Source: Asaia bogorensis_B (GTDB lineage: Bacteria > Pseudomonadota > Alphaproteobacteria > Acetobacterales > Acetobacteraceae). From it: a stretch of 64,000 nucleotides of DNA. A program made the translations under genes and the position numbers. Shown here piece by piece: positions 47,105 to 55,441 of this stretch (positions are counted from its first letter, which is position 1; each line of letters opens with the position of its first letter). Under the pieces are notes generated by a model, which saw only the letters and a list, made by a program, of their open reading frames with translations, ran no database searches and was not told the DNA's origin. The stretch lies in assembly GCF_900465315.1 (NCBI RefSeq), contig NZ_UBIX01000006.1, one strand, 5' to 3'.

Positions 47105-48247
47105 ATGCTGATTTCCGCCCCGACGGATTATCGCAAGGCTGCCAGACGCAAATTGCCGCCTTTCCTGTTCCACTACATCGATGGGGGGGCCTATGCAGAA
47201 TATACGATGCGTCGGAACCAGGCGGATCTCTCCCATGTCGCCCTGCGGCAACGCGTGCTGCGTAATGTCTCCGGTCTGGATACATCGGTCTCGCTGCTGG
47301 GGCAGAAATTTGCCATTCCCGCAGCCCTGGCGCCGGTCGGTCTGACAGGTATGTATGCGCGTCGCGGCGAGGTTCAGGCAGCCAGGGCTGCGGCCCGCAA
47401 GGGCATACCCTTCACGCTTTCCACGGTTTCTGTCTGCCCGATCGAGGAGGTGCAGAGCCAGAGCCCGGCCCCGATCTGGTTCCAGCTTTATGTGCTTAAA
47501 GATCGAGGCTTCATGCGCAATGTGCTGGAGCGCGCGCGTGACGCCGGGGTGACAACGCTGGTCTTCACGGTCGATATGCCGACACCGGGGGCACGGTACC
47601 GCGATGTGCATTCGGGTATGTCGGGTCCCTATGCCGCAGCACGACGCATTGCCCAGGCTGTGCTCCACCCTGAATGGGCCTGGAATGTCGGGGTCAGAGG
47701 CAAGCCTCATGATCTGGGCAATATATCGGCTTATCGTGGCAATCCGACAGGTCTTGAGGACTATATCGGCTGGCTGGCGCAGAACTTCGACCCGTCGATC
47801 AGCTGGAAGGATCTGGAATGGATCCGGACTTTCTGGAAAGGCCCGATGCTCATCAAGGGTATTCTCGATCCTGAAGATGCCCGTGACGCTGTGCGTTTTG
47901 GCGCAGATGGCATTGTGGTGTCCAACCACGGCGGCCGACAGCTCGATGGTGTCCTCTCAAGCTGTCGCGCCCTGCCGCCCATCGCCGATGCCGTGAAGGG
48001 TGAACTGGCTATCCTGGCTGATTCCGGTGTGCGTTCGGGGCTTGATATCGCCCGCATGGTCGCTCTTGGCGCCGATGCTGTTTTGCTCGGACGCGCCTTT
48101 GTATATGCCCTTGCCGCAGACGGTCAGCGTGGTGTGGAGAAGCTGCTCGACCTGATGGAGAAGGAGTTGCGTGTGGCGATGACCCTTACCGGCGCCCGTT
48201 CCATCGATCAGATCACATCGGAAAGCCTTGTCAGGGCTCTTGGCTGA
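47105..48247 (+). CDS. lldD: FMN-dependent L-lactate dehydrogenase
   Basis: A 380-residue alpha-hydroxy-acid oxidase-family flavoprotein that oxidises L-lactate to pyruvate and feeds electrons to the quinone pool. It has the FMN barrel start LPPFLFHYIDGGAYAEYTMRRN, TLSTVSVCPIEEV, FQLYVLKDRGF and the active-site block VVSNHGGRQLDGVLSS with the catalytic His and Arg. Length and motifs fit LldD; a related hydroxy-acid substrate is possible. No lldP or lldR is adjacent. It is convergent with the outer-membrane protein gene. Confidence 0.9.
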   Translation: MLISAPTDYRKAARRKLPPFLFHYIDGGAYAEYTMRRNQADLSHVALRQRVLRNVSGLDTSVSLLGQKFAIPAALAPVGLTGMYARRGEVQAARAAARKGIPFTLSTVSVCPIEEVQSQSPAPIWFQLYVLKDRGFMRNVLERARDAGVTTLVFTVDMPTPGARYRDVHSGMSGPYAAARRIAQAVLHPEWAWNVGVRGKPHDLGNISAYRGNPTGLEDYIGWLAQNFDPSISWKDLEWIRTFWKGPMLIKGILDPEDARDAVRFGADGIVVSNHGGRQLDGVLSSCRALPPIADAVKGELAILADSGVRSGLDIARMVALGADAVLLGRAFVYALAADGQRGVEKLLDLMEKELRVAMTLTGARSIDQITSESLVRALG

Positions 48248-48314
48248 TCTGTCCTCTCCTCCCGGTTCTCTCATGAGCACCGGGCAGCGCAGAGTGGAAC
48301 CGGTGAAACTCTTC

Positions 48315-49295
48315 TCAGAGCGGTATCTGGAACTGGACCCAGTACCGGTCGCCGCGCGTGCTGTTCTGCACGCCCAGCTCGTGCTGCCATTTGAGAGCAA
48401 CCGCATAAGGTGGTTTGAAAAACCAGATAAGTTGCGGGCCAAGTCCATATTTGGCCAGTCGGTTGCCATCGCCGACACGCCGCCCGTTCTGCACGTCATT
48501 GGTAAATTGCGACGTCACGAAGCCGTTCAGTCCGAGGCGAAGCTGGGGCAGGGCGGGGGTGAGCATGTAATTTGCGCCGAAATCGATATTGATTACATTG
48601 CCTGATTTGTAATCGGTAGCCCCGTTTTTTGCGTTTATCTGCAATTCGCCTTCCGCTGAGACATCGAAGCGCTTTGTAGGCATCCAGGTCAAAGCGGCCT
48701 CCTGATTGAAGCCGAAGACATGAGTCGATTCACTGACGACATCGGTCTTGCTGAAGGAGCCGATGGGCAGAAATGCCCCCTCACCGAAATAGATATGCAG
48801 TTTGGGCGTGTGCCATGAGAGATAGAGAGGCGCGAGATAGAGCCAGTTGGCGCCAAAAGCCGTGCCGCCCTGTCCCCCGGCGCGCAGGGTCAGGCTGTTG
48901 ATCGCCAGAATGGCGCTGCTTGAGATCGTGGCGCCCAGAAACTCGCCGTGCCAGCTATGGAACAGCCGGGCAGCATTGGCGATGGCGGTTGCCCTGAAGC
49001 CCGGTACAGCAGACTTCCGGCTTGTGCTCGAATAGGCGCCGTTCGGATTGACCACAAAGTAATCCTGCCACAGCGTCTGGCCGGGCGCTGGTGTCAGGGC
49101 TGGATAGATTGTCTGCACGCCCGAGGCCCAGTTGGTCTGGCCGCCTTCTGTCGCGGCGGCTTGCGTCACGATGCCCGGACAGAAGGTGCCAATGGAGAGC
49201 ACCCTTGTGGCAAGCATCCCGATGGAGAATTTCCTTCGGGAGAGCGCCTTGAGGCAGAGCGTGAGGGCCACGCCGGTTTTCAGGATCTGTTTCAT
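48315..49295 (-). CDS. Outer-membrane protein of the phenol-degradation MetA (SphA-like) family
   Basis: A 326-residue predicted beta-barrel. A signal region (about 25-48, ending TQAAA) precedes the start of the conserved domain, GVQTIYPALTPAPGQTLWQDYFVVNPNGAYSS. The protein continues with alternating amphipathic strands and ends in an aromatic-rich strand YWVQFQIPL. Relatives lie beside genes for aromatic compound breakdown and are thought to be uptake channels. It is divergent from the AraC regulator, which shares a palindrome in the 194-base gap. The start is uncertain; later Met codons would shorten the leader. Confidence 0.82.
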   Translation of the reverse strand: MKQILKTGVALTLCLKALSRRKFSIGMLATRVLSIGTFCPGIVTQAAATEGGQTNWASGVQTIYPALTPAPGQTLWQDYFVVNPNGAYSSTSRKSAVPGFRATAIANAARLFHSWHGEFLGATISSSAILAINSLTLRAGGQGGTAFGANWLYLAPLYLSWHTPKLHIYFGEGAFLPIGSFSKTDVVSESTHVFGFNQEAALTWMPTKRFDVSAEGELQINAKNGATDYKSGNVINIDFGANYMLTPALPQLRLGLNGFVTSQFTNDVQNGRRVGDGNRLAKYGLGPQLIWFFKPPYAVALKWQHELGVQNSTRGDRYWVQFQIPL

Positions 49296-49389
49296 CTCAC
49301 CCCCGCTTGAAATCGAGCGGGAATGTCAGCATGCAGGGCGTGGGCAACTCTTGTCTGCAGGAGAGCTTTCTTTTGTCCGGAGGCTTCGG

Positions 49390-49410
49390 ATTGTTCCAAA
49401 GCGGAACAAT
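49390..49410. promoter_or_regulatory. Palindrome ATTGTTCC-N5-GGAACAAT, candidate regulator site
   Basis: Two perfect 8-base arms around AAAGC lie between the divergent outer-membrane protein and AraC genes, about 80 bases before the regulator start and 95 before the other. The same TTGTTCC core recurs upstream of the nitrilase gene, which suggests binding by the local AraC protein. Confidence 0.5.
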
Positions 49411-49489
49411 AACGATACCGCAACATTTTGTGCCGTGCTAACCGGTGGGCTACGCGGTCGGATGACAGCATTGACGGAGGCAGAATGAC

Positions 49490-50464
49490 ATGCCGCTGGT
49501 ATTGCAGAGCTATGATATTGCCGGTCTTCCGCCTCGGGCAGGGGTCGAGTTCTGGCACGATATCGTCTGCCGGTCTTTTGTGCCGCTCGAGTGCAAGCCG
49601 GAGCAGGCCGGGTTTCAGGGGGCCGTCACCCGTCTGGCGCTCGACAACTGCAGTGTCTCGACCGTGCGTTCCAGCGCACAGTCGGTATCGCGCACGCGCC
49701 GCCTGATCAGCGCATCAGAGGAGACCTATTATCTGCTGAGCCTCGGCGTCAGTGGCAGGGGGCAGGTATTGCAGGATGGCCGTGAGGCCATCGTCCTGCC
49801 GGGCACATTTGCGCTCTATCATACGAACCGCCCCTATACGCTGCGTTTCGACCAGGATTTCGAGCAGATCGTCTTTATGCTTCCGACCGATGCCCTGAAC
49901 GCGCGCTTCGGTCATGCCGAGTATCTTACCGCGACCCTGATCGACAATTCCAACCCACTTGCAGGCCTGACCTGTCATTTCCTGACGGGGTTGATGGCTA
50001 CGACGCGACCCATGCCTGACATACTCGTGTCCAGGCTGACCGCACAGGCCGCCGAACTGGTGGCGACCATGCTTATCGCCTCGGGCAATCGCTCAGGGGC
50101 GCCCACATCGCATCGCATGGCCATGGGGCTGCAGATACGCAATGCCATCGAGATGCGTCTGCGCGACCCTGATCTCGGGCGCAGGATGCTCGCTGAACAG
50201 TTTCGTATTTCCACGCGCTATCTCGATGATCTCTTTGCCGATGAGGGCATGGGGGTCGCGGAATATATCATGAAGCGTCGCCTCGAATGGGCGCGGGATG
50301 CGCTCTCTGACCCGAGCCGTGACCGTTACCAGATCGGCGAGATCGCGCGCATGAGCGGTTTTGTCAGTCAGGCCCATTTCAGTCGGGTCTTTTCTGCGGC
50401 ACATGGCTGTGCGCCGCGTGACTATCGCAACAACCGCCAGAACAGGCTCGCCTTGCTCGTCTGA
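49490..50464 (+). CDS. AraC-family transcriptional regulator
   Basis: A 324-residue regulator. The N-terminal half (about 1-190) is the AraC_binding_2-type sensing domain (FWHDIVCRSFVPLECKPE, YYLLSLGVSGRGQVLQDGR, LPGTFALYHTNRPYTLRFD). The C-terminal double helix-turn-helix (about 215-318) has MLAEQFRISTRYLDDLF and IARMSGFVSQAHFSRVFSAAHGCAPRDYR. Regulators of this type control nitrile and aldoxime genes in other bacteria. It is followed at 135 bases by the nitrilase and aldoxime dehydratase genes on the same strand and is likely their activator. Confidence 0.93.
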   Translation: MPLVLQSYDIAGLPPRAGVEFWHDIVCRSFVPLECKPEQAGFQGAVTRLALDNCSVSTVRSSAQSVSRTRRLISASEETYYLLSLGVSGRGQVLQDGREAIVLPGTFALYHTNRPYTLRFDQDFEQIVFMLPTDALNARFGHAEYLTATLIDNSNPLAGLTCHFLTGLMATTRPMPDILVSRLTAQAAELVATMLIASGNRSGAPTSHRMAMGLQIRNAIEMRLRDPDLGRRMLAEQFRISTRYLDDLFADEGMGVAEYIMKRRLEWARDALSDPSRDRYQIGEIARMSGFVSQAHFSRVFSAAHGCAPRDYRNNRQNRLALLV

Positions 50465-50525
50465 GGGCTCTGCGAGGGCGAAAAGAGGCAGACATGTTTT
50501 GCTTCCCTCCCAGACAAGACAGAAA

Positions 50526-50556
50526 TTCGTTCCGACCTAAGATCGATCTTGTTCCG
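50526..50556 (+). promoter_or_regulatory. Direct repeat T(C/T)GTTCCG, 22 bp apart, upstream of the nitrilase gene
   Basis: TTCGTTCCG (50526-50534) and CTTGTTCCG (50548-50556) are in the same orientation and offset by 22 bases, about two helical turns. This is the usual geometry of AraC-family operators. They lie 44-74 bases before the nitrilase start and match the arm of the palindrome at 49390. Confidence 0.5.
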
Positions 50557-50599
50557 GGCATTTCCCGCCCGATCAGACATCAACGGACGGAGCAGGCAA

Positions 50600-51628
50600 G
50601 TGAGTCTCAAGCACCCCCGATACAAGGTCGCTGTCGTGCAGGCAGCCCCGGTCTTTCTTGATCTTGATGCCACCATCGACAAGACGATCGCCCTGATCAA
50701 GGAGGCCGCCGCCTCCGGCGCCGCGCTGATCGCTTTTCCCGAAACCTTCATTCCCGGCTATCCGTGGCATATCTGGCTCGATAGCCCGGCCTGGTCGATC
50801 GGCAAGGGTTTCACCAGCCGCTATTTCGACAATTCGCTCGCTTATGACAGCCCCGAGGCCGACCGCCTGCGCAAGGCCGTCAGAGAGGCAGGCATCACGG
50901 CTGTGCTTGGTCTGTCGGAGCGTTTTGGAGGCTCGCTCTATATCGCACAGTGGATTCTCGGCCCCGATGGCGAGACCATTGCTACCCGTCGCAAGCTGCG
51001 CGTGACCCATGTCGAACGCACTGTCTATGGTGAGGGGGATGGCAGCGATCTGGCGGTGCATGATGTGCCGGGCCTTGGCCGGGTCGGGGCGCTCTGTTGC
51101 TGGGAGCATATCCAGCCTCTGACGAAATACGCGATGTATGCCCAGAACGAGCAGGTACATGTCGGCGCCTGGCCCAGCTTCTCGCTGTACGAACCTTTCG
51201 CCCATGCGCTGAGCGCCGAGGTCAATACGGCAGCGTCGCGGGTGTACGCGGTCGAGGGCGGATGCTTCGTGCTGGCGCCGTGCGCCATCGTCTCCGAAGC
51301 CATGCTCGACGAGTTGTGCGACACGCCGAACAAGCGTGAGCTGCTGCGTGCAGGTGGCGCTGCGGCGCGTATTTTCGGCCCGGACGGGCGCGAATTGGCG
51401 ACACCGCTCGCAGCGGATGAAGAGGGGCTGCTCTACGCCGAGATCGATCTTGCGGCTATTCCAATCGCCAAGGCTTCGGCCGATCCGGTCGGGCATTATT
51501 CGCGCCCCGATGTCACTCGTCTTCTGTTTAACCCGACCAAGGCGCGGCGCGTGGAATATGTGCGACCGGCCGAGCCTGAGCCGGTGGAAAGCGCCTCCTT
51601 CTCCTTCCAGCTCTCTGGCGAGGTCTGA
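50600..51628 (+). CDS. Nitrilase, arylacetonitrilase-like
   Basis: Hydrolyses a nitrile to the carboxylic acid and ammonia. The 342 residues carry the Glu-Lys-Cys triad: Glu48 in FPETFIPGYPWHIWL, Lys132 in RRKLRVTHVERTVYGEGDG and Cys167 in GALCCWEHIQPLTKYAMY. LCCWEH and EQVHVGAWP are typical of arylacetonitrilases, so an arylacetonitrile is a fair guess as substrate. It starts with GTG 50600 (GGAG at eight bases); the longer frame from 50549 covers a candidate operator. It ends four bases before the aldoxime dehydratase ATG, so the two act in sequence. Confidence 0.93.
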   Translation: MSLKHPRYKVAVVQAAPVFLDLDATIDKTIALIKEAAASGAALIAFPETFIPGYPWHIWLDSPAWSIGKGFTSRYFDNSLAYDSPEADRLRKAVREAGITAVLGLSERFGGSLYIAQWILGPDGETIATRRKLRVTHVERTVYGEGDGSDLAVHDVPGLGRVGALCCWEHIQPLTKYAMYAQNEQVHVGAWPSFSLYEPFAHALSAEVNTAASRVYAVEGGCFVLAPCAIVSEAMLDELCDTPNKRELLRAGGAAARIFGPDGRELATPLAADEEGLLYAEIDLAAIPIAKASADPVGHYSRPDVTRLLFNPTKARRVEYVRPAEPEPVESASFSFQLSGEV

Positions 51629-51632
51629 TCCC

Positions 51633-52706
51633 ATGGAAAGCGCCATTGCTCCTCATCTCCGCTGCCCGCGGAGCCGGGAACGGCGAAGCACCGATGACTT
51701 TCAACCGCCGTTTCCTGCCTGGACTGCGCGCGGCAATACAGGATCTTCCCAGCTCGTCATGGGATATTTCGGGGTGCAATGGCGCGCAGCGCCGGTTAAA
51801 GGCCAAACCACTGTTGATATTCCGGTAGCAGGACCGGCGGCGCAGGCTTTCAATGGCCTCATGTGCCGTCTGGCTGAGGAAGGTGGTGCCTGCAACATCG
51901 AGAGCGCCAGTTTCGTCGATCAGGCAGGTTTTCATAACGCCGTAGCTATCGGCTACTGGCCGAGCGTGCAGGCGCATGACACATGGTGGCGGCACAATGC
52001 AGGGTGGTGGTGTCAGGACGCGCATGAAGGCAACGCCGTCGGTATGTTTCGCGAAGTCTACCTCCCGCGCAGTACGCATCTCGAAACGCTTTTTAGCGCG
52101 TCGGATCGCCTGGAGGGGATTGGGGTCATGCTGGGAAATCGGAGCGATCACACCATTCAGGAGCATGGGTACTGGGGTGGCATGCGTGACCGTCTGCCTG
52201 CCAGTCAGATAGAGGGGCTCGTTTCCCGGGGCGTGCGTCGTCGGATTGATATCGGGCCAAGACGACGCATGGTGCTCAGTCATGAAGGGGTCGCGCTCAT
52301 ACGATCCGGACAGGACTGGTCTGATGTCACGGGTGAGGAACTCGCCCTTTATCGCGACCGGATCGAGCCGACCTTGCGCGCGGGTATGACGTTTCTGCGT
52401 GATGAAGGTCTGGCAATTGGCTGTTACTTCAGTCGCTATATCCGTGTCAGCGATAAGGAAGGGGGCAGGCCCTGTCGCAGCTTCGGCATGAGCGCCTGGC
52501 GCGATCTTGCGGCTCTGGAGCACTGGGCAGAGCATCATCCAACGCATAAGGCGATTTTCAGTGACTTTCTGCAGGTCGTGCAGGCGCTTGAGGGGCAACT
52601 GGCGTTACGTCTCTATCATGAGGTGGCTGTGCTCCAATCGGACGCCCAGATTTTCGACTATCTGGGCTGCCATGATCAGACAGGCATGATGAATGGCCTC
52701 GCCTGA
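51633..52706 (+). CDS. Aldoxime dehydratase (heme-containing)
   Basis: Dehydrates an aldoxime to a nitrile using ferrous heme; the nitrile then feeds the nitrilase encoded just before. The 357 residues match the Oxd family from the start: MESAIAPHLRCPRSR, PPFPAW, LVMGYFGVQ, then GYWGGMRDRLP, ALIRSGQDW, HWAEHHPTHKAIF and LRLYHEVAVL, ending GCHDQTGMM. Arg185, Ser225, His305 and His329 sit where OxdRE has Arg178, Ser219, heme-ligand His299 and catalytic His320 (offsets of 6-9), so all key residues appear present. A longer frame from 51336 overlaps the nitrilase and is rejected. Confidence 0.93.
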   Translation: MESAIAPHLRCPRSRERRSTDDFQPPFPAWTARGNTGSSQLVMGYFGVQWRAAPVKGQTTVDIPVAGPAAQAFNGLMCRLAEEGGACNIESASFVDQAGFHNAVAIGYWPSVQAHDTWWRHNAGWWCQDAHEGNAVGMFREVYLPRSTHLETLFSASDRLEGIGVMLGNRSDHTIQEHGYWGGMRDRLPASQIEGLVSRGVRRRIDIGPRRRMVLSHEGVALIRSGQDWSDVTGEELALYRDRIEPTLRAGMTFLRDEGLAIGCYFSRYIRVSDKEGGRPCRSFGMSAWRDLAALEHWAEHHPTHKAIFSDFLQVVQALEGQLALRLYHEVAVLQSDAQIFDYLGCHDQTGMMNGLA

Positions 52707-52733
52707 AAGACGAGACCACGGGAGAAGCAGAGA

Positions 52734-53744
52734 TCAGGACGCCGGGAAGGTCTCGCCCACCATCGTTTCGCTGAGCGCCCAGAGTGCCTCGGCACGCTCG
52801 GGATCAATCGCATAGGCTCGCACGCCGGGAATAGTGATGCCGAGCGGTTGATCATCCGGCACAAGGGTGCTGATTCCGCAATCCTCGCCATATCGGCCAC
52901 CTATCTCTGAGGGCTCCGCAACGGTTGCGGCCCAGACGGCGCTGGCGGCACCCTGTGGAATGGTCTTGAACCTGAAAGGAGGCCTGCCTGCTTCGGCCTC
53001 CTGCTGGTTGATGTGCTCGATCATGGCCTCGATCTCACCTTCAGCCATGTGGCGCACCAGTTCGGTGGCGATTCCGCCCGGATGCATGGCAACGGCCCGT
53101 ATGCCGCGAGCCCTGTGTCGGGCATCCAGCGCGACCGCGAACAGGATATTGGCTGTCTTGGATCGTCCGTAAGCGCCGAAGGGCGTATAGTCTGTTGTCA
53201 GGAACCCCGGATCCTCCAGATCGACATCGCTGTAGCGGTGCCCGGCAGAGGAAAGCATGACCACGCGTCCACCGGGCCTGACCAGCGGGATCAGTCGATT
53301 CACCAGAACGAAATGACCCAGATGGTTCGTGCCAAACTGGATTTCAAAACCGTCCTTCGTCACACCCTGCGGTGTGGCCATGACGCCAGCATTGGCAATG
53401 ATCGCATCGAACGTCATGCCCTGTGCCAGCAGGCGTTCGGCGCAGTCACGGACACTTGCCAGATCATCGAGCGCAAGTTTCTCGATTTGCAGGCGTGTCG
53501 GGTCGATGCCGGCAGTCGCCCTGGCTGCCTTGGCCAGATCACGGGCCGTGCCGATAACCTCGGCACCATGAGCCACCAGGGCACGGGCAGTCTCGACCCC
53601 AAGACCGGCAGAAACACCGGTGACGAGATAGCGTTTCCCGGCCAGGGAAAGGCCGGCAAGCACATCATCGGTGGTGGATTGCGCATTGAACTTGGTGTCC
53701 GGCGTCATCGCCGGTGTAGCGGGAGAGGAAGTAAGAGCAGACAT
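52734..53744 (-). CDS. Short-chain dehydrogenase/reductase, retinol-dehydrogenase-like
   Basis: A 336-residue SDR. The cofactor loop is YLVTGVSAGLGVETARALVAHG (about 39-60, TGxxxGxG) and NAGVM is present. The catalytic residues are the Ser of VVMLSSAGH and the Tyr-Lys of YGRSKTANI, followed by HPGGIATELVR. It is longer than classical SDRs and resembles the WW-oxidoreductase/retinol dehydrogenase type. The substrate is unknown. GAGG at six bases supports ATG 53744. It is divergent from a TetR gene, with a palindrome between them. Confidence 0.88.
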   Translation of the reverse strand: MSALTSSPATPAMTPDTKFNAQSTTDDVLAGLSLAGKRYLVTGVSAGLGVETARALVAHGAEVIGTARDLAKAARATAGIDPTRLQIEKLALDDLASVRDCAERLLAQGMTFDAIIANAGVMATPQGVTKDGFEIQFGTNHLGHFVLVNRLIPLVRPGGRVVMLSSAGHRYSDVDLEDPGFLTTDYTPFGAYGRSKTANILFAVALDARHRARGIRAVAMHPGGIATELVRHMAEGEIEAMIEHINQQEAEAGRPPFRFKTIPQGAASAVWAATVAEPSEIGGRYGEDCGISTLVPDDQPLGITIPGVRAYAIDPERAEALWALSETMVGETFPAS

Positions 53745-53829
53745 GAACAGCCTCGCGGGGCATAAGGCGCGCACATCTTGCCGGCCGACAGGACGCGCGC
53801 TAAACGGAAGCATACTCCGCTTTACATAT

Positions 53830-53846
53830 ACGGAATCAGATTCCGT
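53830..53846. promoter_or_regulatory. Palindromic operator ACGGAATC-A-GATTCCGT
   Basis: A perfect 8-base inverted repeat around one base lies between the divergent SDR and tetR genes, 20 bases before the TetR start. A related CGGA...TCCG pair occurs at 53805-53819. The position suits TetR autoregulation and SDR control. Confidence 0.6.
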
Positions 53847-53866
53847 TTAACAAGGGGACAATGATC

Positions 53867-54454
53867 ATGGGCGAGACGCCCCGCCAGAGGCGCCCCCGCG
53901 CCGATGGGCAGCGAAGCCGTCAGGCATTGATGGCCGCTGCACGCCAGGCCTTCGTGACCGGTGAGACCGATATACGCATGGACGAAATCGCAGCCCGTGC
54001 GGGTGTGGGTGTCGGCACGCTCTATCGTCACTTTGCCGATCGTTCTGCCCTGATCGAGGCTGTTTATGCGGATGAGCGTGACCAGTTGCTCAGTGCAGCC
54101 GATACGCTTCGTGCGGCTCATCCCCCGCTTGAGGCCTTGCGGGCATGGATGCGGCTTTTTGTCGGCTATGCTGCCACGAAGCAGGCCATGACGCCCGTCT
54201 TCAATACGCTCTCCGGTGGTTCATCGGCACTTTACGCCCGCACGGGCGGTCCCATTGTCGAAACTATGCAGAAACTCGCTGCCGCCTGTGTCGCGCAGGG
54301 AGATCTGCGCGACGACGTGGACCCGATGGATATGCTACGCGCGGTTTATGGTGTCTGCACGATTGCGGGCGACCGTCCGGAACAGGCCGTCCAGTTCATT
54401 GATATCATCCTGAGCGGTGCCAGACCGGACGCGACCCAGCCGAAGCTTTCCTGA
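53867..54454 (+). CDS. TetR-family transcriptional regulator
   Basis: A repressor of about 195 residues. The N-terminal HTH (about 12-60) reads RSRQALMAAARQAFVTGETDIRMDEIAARAGVGVGTLYRHFADRSALIEAVY. The C-terminal ligand domain ends with AGDRPEQAVQFIDIILSG and resembles the SbtR-like group. ATG 53867 has AAGGGG nine bases upstream; ATG 53861 is an alternative. It probably controls the divergent SDR gene. Confidence 0.9.
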   Translation: MGETPRQRRPRADGQRSRQALMAAARQAFVTGETDIRMDEIAARAGVGVGTLYRHFADRSALIEAVYADERDQLLSAADTLRAAHPPLEALRAWMRLFVGYAATKQAMTPVFNTLSGGSSALYARTGGPIVETMQKLAAACVAQGDLRDDVDPMDMLRAVYGVCTIAGDRPEQAVQFIDIILSGARPDATQPKLS

Positions 54455-54469
54455 CGGCCAAGGAAAGCT
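54444..54469. terminator. Hairpin between convergent tetR and nitroreductase genes
   Basis: Perfect 9-base arms AGCTTTCCT/AGGAAAGCT around eight bases, overlapping the tetR stop codon. There is no T-run on either side, so termination strength is uncertain. Confidence 0.4.
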
Positions 54470-54487
54470 GTCTGGCTGGGCGCAAGC

Positions 54488-55333
54488 CTATTTCATCGGA
54501 AAACCGAGGACCTTGAGAGAGGCAAGCAGCGTATCGCGGCCATGCAGGCCTTCACGTGAAACGACGCGTTTGACCATGGCCTCGGACCAGAGGCGAGGCG
54601 GCAGTGACTGTTCCTGCTGGAAGGCGTTGTCAGCCGCATCGAAGCTGGCGGTGGCTTCAGCTTCCTGCTTGGTGTCGTAACGGTCTCGATGCAGTACGGC
54701 GCGTTGGGGCAGCCGCGGTTTGATGCTGGCGGGGCGTGTCTCATCCTCATAGCCCACGCACAGGCCAAAAAGTCCGACGCAGCCCTTTGGCAGGTCGAGC
54801 TCCTTTGCGACCTCAAGCGGATGATTGCGCAGCCCACCGATATAGACAGTTCCAAGACCCGCTGCTTCGAGGGCGGCCACGGCATTCTGGGCAGCGAGAG
54901 CCGCGTCGATGGCCGCTATAAGGAAGGATTCGGTATAGTCGAGTGCTTCGGCAGGCTGGCCTGCCTGTGTGGCGAGGCGTTCCAGACGTGAGATGTCAGC
55001 CAGCCAGACCAGAAAGAGCGGCGCTGCGGCGATATGCGCCTGATTGCCGCAGAGCCGCGCGAAAACCTCGCGTCGTTCTGGCGACTCAATGGCGATAACG
55101 CTCCAGCATTGAAGGTTGCTCGACGTTGCGGCGGACTGGGCTGCCGCAATGGCGGCTTCCAGTGTGCCCTCTGGCAGGGCATCGGGCCGATAGGCTCTGA
55201 CCGAACGATGGGAGAGAAGGCTGTCGAGAACAGCACTCTGGCAGATGGGGGCCGCGTTTTGCGACGTCTCGAGTGGTGCGGGGAGGGGCGTGCGGTAACG
55301 CTGCTGCCAGAGCGAGGAGAGGCGATCGGTCAT
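54488..55333 (-). CDS. Nitroreductase-family NADPH oxidoreductase, NfsA-like
   Basis: A 281-residue FMN enzyme of the NfsA/FRP group. LLSHRSVRAYRPDALPEGTLEAAIAAAQSAATSSNLQCWSVIAI holds the FMN-binding Arg and the SSNLQ motif. Next come LIAAIDAALAAQNAVAALEAAGLGTVYIGGLRNHP and FGLCVGYED, and the C-terminal extension that binds NADPH in NfsA. It reduces nitro or quinone compounds; its native substrate is unknown. It is convergent with tetR. Confidence 0.9.
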   Translation of the reverse strand: MTDRLSSLWQQRYRTPLPAPLETSQNAAPICQSAVLDSLLSHRSVRAYRPDALPEGTLEAAIAAAQSAATSSNLQCWSVIAIESPERREVFARLCGNQAHIAAAPLFLVWLADISRLERLATQAGQPAEALDYTESFLIAAIDAALAAQNAVAALEAAGLGTVYIGGLRNHPLEVAKELDLPKGCVGLFGLCVGYEDETRPASIKPRLPQRAVLHRDRYDTKQEAEATASFDAADNAFQQEQSLPPRLWSEAMVKRVVSREGLHGRDTLLASLKVLGFPMK

Positions 55334-55441
55334 GACGAGGCTCCATCAGAACGGGGCCTGCCATGACCGCCAGAGCGTATCGGGGGGACAAGGCGTCCCC
55401 CACGGGTCATACGCGCCGGCTGTCTGGCCTTGGGCTGGCCC

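Noticed and set aside
51336..51632. Longer aldoxime dehydratase start at 51336
   Set aside because: It overlaps about 290 bases of the nitrilase gene; the family N-terminus begins at 51633.
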